Part shown: piece by piece, positions 1 through 5,258 of the stretch
Layout: each line of letters begins with the position of its first letter
Numbering within the stretch: the first letter of the stretch is position 1
Assembly (NCBI GenBank): GCA_018969935.1
Contig: JAGWXJ010000108.1
Coordinates: forward strand, 1 to 6,331
Length of the DNA stretch: 6,331 bases
Direction: 5' to 3'
Origin: Alphaproteobacteria bacterium
GTDB lineage: Bacteria; Pseudomonadota; Alphaproteobacteria; Micavibrionales; UBA1664
Position numbers and translations under genes: made by a program
Notes under the pieces: generated by a model
The model's input: the letters and a program-made list of their open reading frames with translations, nothing else
What the model was told of the DNA's origin: nothing
The model's database searches: none

Positions 1-33
1 ATGGTCGCAGGCAATAGCGATTGATTTGGTCAT
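1..33 (-). CDS. rpiB: Ribose-5-phosphate isomerase B, N-terminal fragment
   Basis: Reading the minus strand from the ATG at 33 gives eleven residues, MTKSIAIACDH, before the window edge. This matches the start of RpiB/LacAB isomerases, where a first beta strand of the form I-A-I-(A/G)-x-D-H is followed by A-G; the Asp-His pair lies in the sugar-phosphate site. RpiB interconverts ribose 5-phosphate and ribulose 5-phosphate in the cytosolic non-oxidative pentose phosphate pathway. Only the start is present, so length and the catalytic Cys cannot be checked. The gene is divergent from the one at 56, with 22 bases between the start codons. No Shine-Dalgarno site is visible; a -10-like TATGGT (45 to 40) ends six bases before the ATG. 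Eleven residues is thin evidence, but the motif is distinctive. Confidence 0.68.
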   Translation of the reverse strand, partial: MTKSIAIACDH

Positions 34-49
34 AGCCGCACCATACCCT
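21..49 (+). promoter_or_regulatory. Candidate leaderless promoter for the gene at 56
   Basis: TTGATT at 21-26 (4 of 6 to the -35 consensus), a 17-base spacer, and TACCCT at 44-49 (3 of 6 to the -10). The ATG at 56 begins six bases after the -10, so transcription would start at or next to the A of the ATG. The -35 lies inside rpiB codons on the other strand. The spacing is right but the -10 is weak; inferred from sequence only. Confidence 0.4.
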
Positions 50-69
50 AGCACCATGACAGAAATCAA
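40..69 (-). promoter_or_regulatory. Candidate leaderless promoter for rpiB
   Basis: On the minus strand TTGATT (69 to 64), an 18-base spacer, and TATGGT (45 to 40, 4 of 6), ending six bases before the rpiB ATG at 33. The -35 lies in codons 3 to 5 of the opposite gene. This promoter faces away from the one at 21-49 and overlaps it almost completely, so RNA polymerase could probably occupy only one at a time. Confidence 0.42.
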
Positions 70-427
70 CGCGGTCGAATTCAAAACCTTTATCAACGGC
101 TCCCACACGGCCGATGGCTCGCACGGGCTGTTCAAATTCTCGACCGATCAGGGCGAATTTACCGTGGCCATCCCCGATGACCAGCTGGGCAAGCTGATGG
201 CCGTCGTATCCAACATCGCGGCCGCCAACGCCAAAATCAAAAGCGGCAACAAGGCGCAAAAGCACGCCTTTCAAACCGCCTTCTGGAATTTCGATCTGGA
301 TGAAGCCAAAACCCCCACCCTCACCTTCAAGGTCGCAGGCGGGATGGAGATGTCCTTTCAGGTCGGCAAATCAAACCTGCCGCTGATGCGCGAAGCGCTC
401 GAAAAAATGGAAGCGGCTATCAAGTAA
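56..427 (+). CDS. Unrecognised small soluble protein with two similar halves
   Basis: A 123-residue protein beginning MTEINAVEFK. I do not recognise a family. There is no signal peptide, membrane segment or metal-binding motif. Residues 25-57 and 89-121 look like two copies of one unit: alternating hydrophobic beta strands (LFKFS then EFTVAIP; LTFKV then EMSFQV), then a short polar turn and an amphipathic helix rich in Leu, Met and Ala (QLGKLMAVVSNIAAA; NLPLMREALEKMEAA). A basic linker with many Lys residues (59-69) joins them. This suggests a compact alpha/beta fold made by internal duplication, possibly a binding or adaptor domain. A TTG at 26 would add ten residues, but it would overlap rpiB; the ATG at 56 is six bases below a -10-like box and is preferred. 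The gene ends three bases before a converging gene. That it is coding is fairly secure; its function is unknown. Confidence 0.75.
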   Translation: MTEINAVEFKTFINGSHTADGSHGLFKFSTDQGEFTVAIPDDQLGKLMAVVSNIAAANAKIKSGNKAQKHAFQTAFWNFDLDEAKTPTLTFKVAGGMEMSFQVGKSNLPLMREALEKMEAAIK

Positions 428-430
428 CCG

Positions 431-637
431 CTACTCGATAATGCCCTTCTTGCGCAGCACATACTCAAGCCGCCTGATGGCATTATTGCGCAAAACCGAC
501 TGGGCAGCCGTCTTGGGGCCTTGGATGGTCACTTCGGTCATACTGGCGGTATCAAAGGCGTTTACCTTGACGTAAGCGCCCAAGGGTATGATTTCAATGA
601 GGATTTCTCGCCCCTCAAGGGAGTTGGATGGTGCCAT
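431..637 (-). CDS. Small conserved hypothetical protein, DUF6898-like
   Basis: A 68-residue protein starting MAPSNSLEGR. It has a strand-rich first half (EILIEIIPLGAYVKVNAFD, 11-29), then TEVTIQGP (34-41), then a basic helix ending RRLEYVLRKKG (55-65). The pattern E-hydrophobic-x-E...G-x-x-VKV-x-A-x-D...TEV-x-I-x-GP...R-x-LEYVL-x-(K/R) is, from memory, that of a short alphaproteobacterial family (DUF6898) of unknown function. There is no signal or membrane segment, so it is probably cytosolic. It converges on the 56-427 gene with three bases between stops and is divergent from glutaryl-CoA dehydrogenase with 23 bases between starts. A -10-like TACCAT (649 to 644) ends six bases before the ATG and no Shine-Dalgarno site is visible. 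The family assignment is by memory of the motif, not a search; that this strand is coding is supported by the motif. Confidence 0.72.
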   Translation of the reverse strand: MAPSNSLEGREILIEIIPLGAYVKVNAFDTASMTEVTIQGPKTAAQSVLRNNAIRRLEYVLRKKGIIE

Positions 638-653
638 GAACCCATGGTAAAAT
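624..653 (+). promoter_or_regulatory. Candidate promoter for glutaryl-CoA dehydrogenase
   Basis: TTGGAT at 624-629 (weak -35), an 18-base spacer, and TAAAAT at 648-653, which matches the -10 consensus at 5 of 6 positions. The -10 ends seven bases before the ATG at 661, and there is no Shine-Dalgarno sequence in between (the bases are AGAAACC). This is the best-supported of the leaderless-type starts in the window. On the minus strand the same bases contain TACCAT (649 to 644), a possible -10 for the 431-637 gene. Confidence 0.5.
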
Positions 654-660
654 AGAAACC

Positions 661-1836
661 ATGACCGATAAAGCCGCTTTTGACTGGCAAGACCCCCTCC
701 TCTTGGCCGATGACCTCACCGATGAAGAACGCATGGTCCAACAAACCGCGCGCAACTTCGCAACCGACAGGCTGTTGCCCACCGTCATCGAGGCCAACAG
801 GCATTCAACCTTCGACCGCGAATTGATGCGCGAGATGGGCGCCCTTGGCCTTTTAGGCGCAACCCTCAAGGAACATGGCGCAGGCGTATCCGATGTGGCA
901 TATGGCCTGATAGCTAGGGAGGTCGAACGCGTCGATAGCTCCTACCGCTCGGCATTGTCCGTCCAGTCGTCCCTCGTCATGTACCCCATCGATACGTTCG
1001 GCTCCGATGAACAACGTCTACGCTTCCTGCCCGATTTGGCAAAAGGCGATGCCATCGGCTGCTTTGGCCTCACGGAACCCGATGGCGGCTCCGACCCCAA
1101 CGCCATGAAAACCCGCGCCCGCAAGGTTGATGGCGGCTACAAGGTATCTGGCGCCAAACAATGGATTACAAATTCGCCGATTGCGGATGTATTCGTCATC
1201 TGGGCCAAAAATGACGAGGGCGAAATCATCGGCCTGATCTTGGAAAAAGGCATGAAGGGCCTGACCGCCCCCAAAATCGAAGGCAAATTCTCCCTGCGCA
1301 TCTCCGTGACGGGCGGCATAGCGATGGATGATGTGTTCGTGCCCGATGAAAACGTTTTGCCCAAAGCCAAAGGCATCAAGGCACCCTTCATGTGCCTCAA
1401 CAAGGCGCGCTACGGTATCAGCTGGGGCGTAATGGGCGCGGCGGAAGCCTGCTGGCATCAGGCAAGGCAATACACCATGGACCGCGTGATATTCGGCAAA
1501 CCCTTGGCCCAACAGCAGCTTGTCCAAAAGAAACTCGCCGACATGCAAACCGAGATTACGTTGGGCCTCAACGGTGCCCTGCGCCTGGGCCGCCTCATGG
1601 AAAACAACAAGGCCGCGCCCGAGGCCATAAGCCTCATGAAGCGTAACAACTGCGGCAAGGCGCTGGATATCGCGCGGCTTGCGCGTGACATGCTGGGCGG
1701 CAACGGTATCGCCGATGAATACCACGTCATCAGGCACATGATGAACCTCGAGGCCGTCAACACCTACGAAGGCACGCACGACATCCACGCCCTCATCCTT
1801 GGCCGCGCCCAAACAGGGCTTCAAGCCTTCACATGA
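661..1836 (+). CDS. gcdH: Glutaryl-CoA dehydrogenase (FAD, decarboxylating)
   Basis: 391 residues, full length for the family. It oxidises and decarboxylates glutaryl-CoA to crotonyl-CoA in lysine, hydroxylysine and tryptophan breakdown, passing electrons to electron-transfer flavoprotein. The acyl-CoA dehydrogenase fold is intact. An N-terminal helical domain opens with FDWQDPLLL, typical of GcdH. SSYRSALSVQSSLVM (93-107) carries the Arg (R96) that in human GCDH (Arg94) binds the substrate gamma-carboxylate and separates this enzyme from straight-chain dehydrogenases. The middle beta domain has GCFGLTEPDGGSDP (133-146) and QWITNS (167-172), both FAD/substrate contacts, then SLRISVTGGIAMDDVFVP (211-228). 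The C-terminal domain has RVIFGKPLAQQQLVQ (275-289), MLGGNGI (344-350) and NTYEGTHDIHALILGRA (367-383) with catalytic base E370. The gene overlaps the next by ATGA. No CoA-transferase or LysR regulator, common neighbours elsewhere, is in view. Confidence 0.95.
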   Translation: MTDKAAFDWQDPLLLADDLTDEERMVQQTARNFATDRLLPTVIEANRHSTFDRELMREMGALGLLGATLKEHGAGVSDVAYGLIAREVERVDSSYRSALSVQSSLVMYPIDTFGSDEQRLRFLPDLAKGDAIGCFGLTEPDGGSDPNAMKTRARKVDGGYKVSGAKQWITNSPIADVFVIWAKNDEGEIIGLILEKGMKGLTAPKIEGKFSLRISVTGGIAMDDVFVPDENVLPKAKGIKAPFMCLNKARYGISWGVMGAAEACWHQARQYTMDRVIFGKPLAQQQLVQKKLADMQTEITLGLNGALRLGRLMENNKAAPEAISLMKRNNCGKALDIARLARDMLGGNGIADEYHVIRHMMNLEAVNTYEGTHDIHALILGRAQTGLQAFT

Positions 1837-2639
1837 TCAACGCCGTCCTTAAATGGGGCGGCATGTTGCTGGGCGTGTATGCTTTCCTGATTGCGCTCAT
1901 GTATGTGTTGCAGGCCCAAATGCTTTTCAGGCCGGATACCAATGACTATTCGCAAGCTCAGGTCGGCATCACGGGCTTTACGGATGTTTCCGTCACCACT
2001 TCCGACAACCTGAAGCTGAAGGGCTGGTACGCCGCAGCCCAAGTCGGCAAACCCACCATCCTGTTCTTTCAGGGCAACGCTTCCAGCTACCAGTGGCGCG
2101 CGCCCGATTTCATGGCGCTCGTCAAAAAAGGCTACGGCGTATTGCTGGCGGGTTACCGCGGCTACGGCGGTAACAAAGGCACCCCTTCCGAGGAAGGTTT
2201 GTACCGCGATGCCGAAGCCTATCTGGAATTCCTGAAAGCCCAAAACATCCCCGAAAACCAGATTGTGCTGTACGGTGAATCCTTGGGCACGGGCGTCGCA
2301 ATCGAACTGGCCTACCGCCACCGCAACATCATGGCGCTGCTGCTGGAAGCCCCTTACGCATCCATCGCCGCCACCGCCGCGCAAATTTATCCATTCGTGC
2401 CGTTCATGGAAAAACTGGTCACCAACCGCTTCGATAGCATTTACAAAATCGGTGCTCTCACCATGCCCAAGTTTTTCATGCTGGCGGGGGAAGACCGCAT
2501 CATCCCCAACAAGGATAGCCTTTTCCTCTATCAAAACGCGCCGCAGCCCAAGGCCATCAAGGTTTACAAACGCGCGGGCCACAACGATATGCGTTCTATG
2601 GGCGCCATGGATGACGCCGCCACATTTTTAGCGCATTAA
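1833..2639 (+). CDS. Membrane-anchored alpha/beta hydrolase (ABHD13/Bem46-like)
   Basis: 268 residues. Residues 8-27 form one hydrophobic helix (LLGVYAFLIALMYVL core) after a short N-terminus with a Lys, suggesting an uncleaved inner-membrane anchor. QMLFRP just after it is common in this group, often as a YxP or FRP motif. The hydrolase domain follows: strand ILFFQGNAS (76-84), where Gln replaces the usual His of the HGN oxyanion motif; GYRGYGGNKGTPSE (107-120), typical of Bem46/YfhR proteins; nucleophile elbow GESLG (148-152) with Ser150; LLEAPYASI (170-178); acid in AGEDRIIP (218-225), probably Asp221; and His250 in RAGHND. The triad is complete, so it should be active, but the substrate cannot be told from sequence. 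Its ATG overlaps the gcdH stop (ATGA) and no good Shine-Dalgarno site is visible, so translation is probably coupled to gcdH. A metabolic link is unproven. Confidence 0.88.
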   Translation: MINAVLKWGGMLLGVYAFLIALMYVLQAQMLFRPDTNDYSQAQVGITGFTDVSVTTSDNLKLKGWYAAAQVGKPTILFFQGNASSYQWRAPDFMALVKKGYGVLLAGYRGYGGNKGTPSEEGLYRDAEAYLEFLKAQNIPENQIVLYGESLGTGVAIELAYRHRNIMALLLEAPYASIAATAAQIYPFVPFMEKLVTNRFDSIYKIGALTMPKFFMLAGEDRIIPNKDSLFLYQNAPQPKAIKVYKRAGHNDMRSMGAMDDAATFLAH

Positions 2640-2643
2640 ATAA

Positions 2644-2673
2644 TTGACATAAAAACAGTATACGCCCTATAAA
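2644..2673 (+). promoter_or_regulatory. Strong sigma-70-type promoter for the kinase-like gene
   Basis: A perfect -35 TTGACA (2644-2649), an 18-base spacer, and TATAAA (2668-2673, 5 of 6 to the -10 consensus). The promoter starts five bases after the hydrolase stop codon. Predicted transcription start is about 2680, giving a 5' leader of roughly 24 bases. This is the closest match to consensus in the window. Confidence 0.8.
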
Positions 2674-2676
2674 AAA

Positions 2677-2699
2677 CGTCCTGAACTTTAACAAGGACG
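2677..2699. repeat. Inverted repeat over transcription start and ribosome site
   Basis: CGTCCT (2677-2682) and AGGACG (2694-2699) are perfect 6-base arms around an 11-base A/T-rich centre. The right arm contains most of the AAGGA ribosome site. The predicted transcription start (about 2680) falls inside the left arm, so a full RNA hairpin would not form from this promoter; a DNA operator bound by a dimeric repressor is the more natural reading. Six-base arms can arise by chance. Confidence 0.35.
2693..2697 (+). promoter_or_regulatory. Shine-Dalgarno site of the kinase-like gene
   Basis: AAGGA at 2693-2697, six bases before the ATG at 2704. It fixes the start codon and is the only clear Shine-Dalgarno sequence I see among the six non-coupled starts whose upstream sequence is in the window. 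Confidence 0.75.
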
Positions 2700-2703
2700 C
2701 GCC

Positions 2704-3663
2704 ATGAACAAAGCAAAAAAACCCGCCGCCCCTGCACAACTTACGCTGGATGACATCCCGAACGATTTGCGCGTCCAAATCCTGACCGAGGGCTTTATCT
2801 CCAAGCGTGGCCACGAAGGCCAGACGCACGTCATCAAAATTGGTGGCCGTCCTGTAGAAGACACCGTCATCAGCGGCCGCTTTTGCGAACAAACGGCAAT
2901 TGCACGTTACGACATCGGCGTAAGCCCCGTCGTCATCCACGGCGCAGGCGATAAAATCACTGCCGCCATTAAGGAATTGCTTAAGGAAGAATCCGACTTT
3001 GATCGCCGCGGCCGCATCAGCCGCGCAAACCACATGGATGTCATCAAAAGCATCATGATGAAAGCCAACGAAGGCCTTTGCGAAACCTTCCGCGAGGCAG
3101 CGGCACGCGTGCATGTACCGGTGGTCCCGCTTGGCATTGGGGCCTTCAACGGCAACCTGATTGTGGCCACCCCGTTTGATGCTGCTGGCAACAACTTCTC
3201 GGGCTCGCCCGTACGCGTTAACACAACGTTCTTGCGTGCCGTACTGGCTGATAAAACCGTTGTGCCCTTTATTTACACCATGTGCCACAGCGACAGGGTT
3301 TATACCCACGAAGACAAGAAAGTTACCAAGATAAACGTGAATGCCGATACGGCAGGCGCCGCCATCATGATTGCGCTCAATGCCGACAGGTATTACGCCA
3401 TCATCGACAAGCCGGGCGTACTTGATGCCGATGGCAAGGTCATCCCCCGCATCCGCGAAGACGAAGTGGAAGACCTCAAGAAAAGCGGCGTCATCCACTC
3501 CGGCATGGTCACAAAGCTCGATAACGCTGTCGATATTGCCGTCGAAACGCAGAAGCCTGTTTTTATCACCGATGAAAACTGGCTCGGTGACGCGCTGACA
3601 ATCCGTGGCCGTGGTACCGAGGTTGTGGCAAGCCCGTCAATTACACCGCGCCTGCGCGCCTAG
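2704..3663 (+). CDS. Amino acid kinase, acetylglutamate kinase-like
   Basis: 319 residues of the amino acid kinase fold, closest in pattern to ArgB, which phosphorylates N-acetylglutamate with ATP in arginine synthesis. Visible landmarks: a 40-residue N-terminal extension with a Lys/Ala/Pro-rich start; VIKIGG (43-48) with ATP-phosphate Lys45 (ArgB usually has VIKYGG); VVIHGAG (76-82) where ArgB normally has HGGG; GRISRANHMDVI (103-114) in the position of the ArgB RVTD segment; NGNLIVA (149-155); INVNADTAGAAI (210-221) matching the ArgB NVNAD motif with Asp215; DKPGVLDADGKVI (235-247), nucleotide-binding; and HSGMVTKLDNAVD (265-277) with Lys271, equivalent to the ArgB GGMxxK lysine. Catalytic Lys and Asp residues are kept, so it is probably active, but the acyl-substrate region is divergent. 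It could be the organism's ArgB or a paralogue acting on another amino acid. Translation starts from a good Shine-Dalgarno site behind a near-consensus promoter. Its stop overlaps that of the converging gene. Confidence 0.85.
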   Translation: MNKAKKPAAPAQLTLDDIPNDLRVQILTEGFISKRGHEGQTHVIKIGGRPVEDTVISGRFCEQTAIARYDIGVSPVVIHGAGDKITAAIKELLKEESDFDRRGRISRANHMDVIKSIMMKANEGLCETFREAAARVHVPVVPLGIGAFNGNLIVATPFDAAGNNFSGSPVRVNTTFLRAVLADKTVVPFIYTMCHSDRVYTHEDKKVTKINVNADTAGAAIMIALNADRYYAIIDKPGVLDADGKVIPRIREDEVEDLKKSGVIHSGMVTKLDNAVDIAVETQKPVFITDENWLGDALTIRGRGTEVVASPSITPRLRA

Positions 3664-4403
3664 GCAATTCCGTCCAGATCTTTTTCAAGCTTGGCAGCCG
3701 CTTCGAAAAAAGCGGTTTCCGTAGGCTTCGCAAACGGGTTTTCACGCTGGATGGCACGGAACAATTCATCCGAGTCATAGCGCACCATATCCACCATCTG
3801 CTCCATGAAATTGAAGGTCTTGGTGGTCAGGCGCAGCGGCGGCACATCCATCCGGACCACGATTTTTGCAAGCAGGTGCGTGATGCCCTGCACATACGCC
3901 ATTTCGCGGTCGTGTTCTTCAGGTGTCACCACATACACATCCAGCTTCAGCGTATCGCGGCAAAAATTCACAATGCAGTCCGCACGCTCGCCGCGCACGG
4001 GGCAAACGGCCAGCTTCAGGCCCTCGATACCGTTCTTGCCTGATTGCGGCCCGAAAATCGGGTGTGTAGCCACAATATCCACGTGCGCGGGCAATATCTT
4101 TTCCATCAGCGCAACGGCCTTCACCTTCACCGATGCCACATCAATGCAAAGCGTCTTCGGCTTCAGCATCGGCGCAACGGCATGCAACACGGCTTCTAGC
4201 TTCTGTACGGGCACGGCAAAAATCACGATCTCGCAGGCAGCCGCATCGGCCAGAGTGCCCGCGCGTGCGCCAAGGTCGGCGGCATAGCCCGATACGTCTT
4301 TGGCGGCATCGTGCAATACAAGCGCGGCATGCGGGGCCAAATGCTTCGCCATCAATGTGCCGAAAGCCCCAACCCCGATAATCCCGACAGTAATTTTAGC
4401 CAT
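3660..4403 (-). CDS. Prephenate/arogenate dehydrogenase (TyrA family)
   Basis: 247 residues from the ATG at 4403. The N-terminal Rossmann domain begins ITVGIIGVGAFG with the dinucleotide motif at 10-15; an Asp at 32, after the second strand, suggests NAD rather than NADP preference (inference). CIDVASVK (86-93) and THPIFGPQSG (113-122) are hallmarks of prephenate/arogenate dehydrogenases; the HPxFGPxSG form is the one seen in plant arogenate dehydrogenases and some bacteria. HDREMAYVQGITH (164-176) supplies the conserved HD...Q...TH of the helical dimerisation domain. There is no chorismate mutase or ACT domain, so it is a single-function enzyme at the short end of the family. It makes hydroxyphenylpyruvate or tyrosine by oxidative decarboxylation; the substrate cannot be chosen from sequence. 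An in-frame GTG at 4433 would add ten residues before the Rossmann strand and is rejected. A weak -10-like TACGGT ends seven bases before the ATG. Confidence 0.88.
   Translation of the reverse strand: MAKITVGIIGVGAFGTLMAKHLAPHAALVLHDAAKDVSGYAADLGARAGTLADAAACEIVIFAVPVQKLEAVLHAVAPMLKPKTLCIDVASVKVKAVALMEKILPAHVDIVATHPIFGPQSGKNGIEGLKLAVCPVRGERADCIVNFCRDTLKLDVYVVTPEEHDREMAYVQGITHLLAKIVVRMDVPPLRLTTKTFNFMEQMVDMVRYDSDELFRAIQRENPFAKPTETAFFEAAAKLEKDLDGIA
3696..3718 (+). terminator. Weak candidate terminator for the kinase-like gene
   Basis: CCGCTT (3698-3703) pairs with AAGCGG (3710-3715) around a six-base loop, extended by a G-T and an A-T pair, and is followed by only three T residues. It lies 33 bases past the kinase-like stop, inside the 3' end of the converging gene. 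The short T-run makes it doubtful. Confidence 0.28.
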
Positions 4404-4521
4404 TGTCCAAACCGTAATGCTGCTGCGCGTCACACGCGAAACCCAGAGATTGCCATAGCTCGCGGCACGTGGGTACAGGAAAAACTTGAAATATTCTTAC
4501 ACCCCGCAATAGCCTTGCGTA
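4404..4521. promoter_or_regulatory. Divergent control region between TyrA-like and helical protein genes
   Basis: 118 bases with no gene, the largest intergenic gap here. For the plus gene: TTGAAA (4486-4491, 5 of 6), 18-base spacer, TAGCCT (4510-4515, 3 of 6), ending six bases before the ATG at 4522. For the minus gene: TACGGT (4416 to 4411) ends seven bases before the ATG at 4403, with no good -35. An inverted repeat CGCGT-CAC-ACGCG (4426-4438) sits near where the minus-strand -35 would be, and a CACGTG palindrome lies at 4466-4471. Neither can be tied to a known regulator. Confidence 0.4.
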
Positions 4522-5253
4522 ATGACCGCAAAACCCCACCCCTTCTATTGGGAAACTTTAATCAAGCTGGACGCCCCAAAGCTGGAAGCCGCGCTACTGG
4601 AAGGCGCCCGCCAGAACCTCGACTGGGCGGTCGATCAGGCACGCATATTGGTCCTGCAGGCATCACGCCAGCAAGGCACGATGCGCGTATTGGGCAAGTT
4701 TGCGGATGCGGTTAAAGACAGCCTTCAGGATTGCGAAGCCCATATCGTCCGCAATGTTTTTGAAATCGCAGCCCGTTGTGATGCAGACACCCGCGCAAAA
4801 ACCGTGGCGGATTACAAGGCATGGCTCGATGGCTTGGGCCAAATGGCAAAACCGCGCGCCCTTGCACAGGCAACCGATACCGCCCTCAGCCTTGTAGCCC
4901 CTCGCACCATGCGCGAGGCCGCGCTGGATTTCATCCTCGACAACGCCACGCTGGCCAATTCCCAAAGCTTCAAAACGGTGTGCGCCTGCGCATCCCAAAA
5001 ACAGGTTGGTGCGATTATCAAAAAGCTTGAAGTGCTGGGCCAAAAAGCCCCCTTCGCTGCCATGCAGGCGCTCGGTACGCTGCTGGAATTTGAAAAACAC
5101 GCAACCGGCATCCAGCGCTATGAAGCCGCAATCCTGCGCGACAAACTGGAAGCCGACCCCCGCGCGCAATCCGATGCCTTGGCCTCCATGGGCATCATGG
5201 TCATCCTTCCTGATAACGGAATAATCGGAAGCGCAAGCCCGCGCCTGCAATAA
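4522..5253 (+). CDS. Unrecognised alpha-helical protein
   Basis: 243 residues starting MTAKPHPFYWETLIKL. I do not recognise the family. The composition is Ala-, Leu- and Lys-rich and reads as a string of amphipathic helices from about 18 to 225, with no signal peptide, transmembrane segment or nucleotide-binding loop. There are four Cys (71, 86, 154, 156), the last two as CAC, which does not form an obvious metal site. Residues 160-192 (QKQVGAIIKKLEVLGQKAP and on) could form a helical hairpin. The last 20 residues switch to a hydrophobic, Gly/Ile/Pro-containing tail (IMVILPDNGIIG) ending SPRLQ. The fold could be a helical-repeat or phasin-like scaffold, but this is a guess. The start is supported by a promoter-like box six bases upstream and by FYW-containing sequence just after it; the stop lies five bases before the converging methyltransferase stop. 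Confidence 0.78.
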   Translation: MTAKPHPFYWETLIKLDAPKLEAALLEGARQNLDWAVDQARILVLQASRQQGTMRVLGKFADAVKDSLQDCEAHIVRNVFEIAARCDADTRAKTVADYKAWLDGLGQMAKPRALAQATDTALSLVAPRTMREAALDFILDNATLANSQSFKTVCACASQKQVGAIIKKLEVLGQKAPFAAMQALGTLLEFEKHATGIQRYEAAILRDKLEADPRAQSDALASMGIMVILPDNGIIGSASPRLQ

Positions 5254-5258
5254 GCAAT

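Noticed and set aside
1..24. Short plus-strand frame ATG to TGA at the left edge
   Set aside because: Eight codons at the edge with no context; the minus strand reads as the RpiB N-terminus instead.
26..55. TTG at 26 as start of the 56-427 gene
   Set aside because: It would overlap the rpiB start and lie directly after the candidate -35; the ATG at 56 fits the promoter spacing.
449..498. TTGCGCA / TGCGCAA inverted pair in the DUF6898-like gene as a terminator
   Set aside because: The loop is over 25 bases, there is no T-run, and the second arm is part of the self-palindromic TTGCGCAA.
1018..1824. 268-codon open frame on the minus strand inside gcdH
   Set aside because: The plus strand encodes an intact glutaryl-CoA dehydrogenase with all motifs. 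The antisense product is His/Gly/Val-rich and resembles no family; long antisense frames follow from codon bias.
1821..2582. 253-codon minus-strand frame opposite the hydrolase
   Set aside because: The plus frame has a complete catalytic triad and a membrane anchor. The antisense translation has no recognisable motif.
2596..3498. 300-codon minus-strand frame opposite the kinase-like gene
   Set aside because: The plus frame has consensus promoter, Shine-Dalgarno site and kinase motifs. The antisense product is Ala/Asp/Phe-rich and has no start signals.
4404..4433. GTG at 4433 as start of the TyrA-like gene
   Set aside because: It adds ten residues ahead of a Rossmann strand that normally begins within a few residues of the start.
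4663..5250. 195-codon minus-strand frame opposite the helical protein
   Set aside because: Neither strand has a known domain, so this needed thought. The plus frame is longer, has a promoter-like start and reads as well-formed helices; the antisense product is Cys/Gly/His-rich and has no start context.
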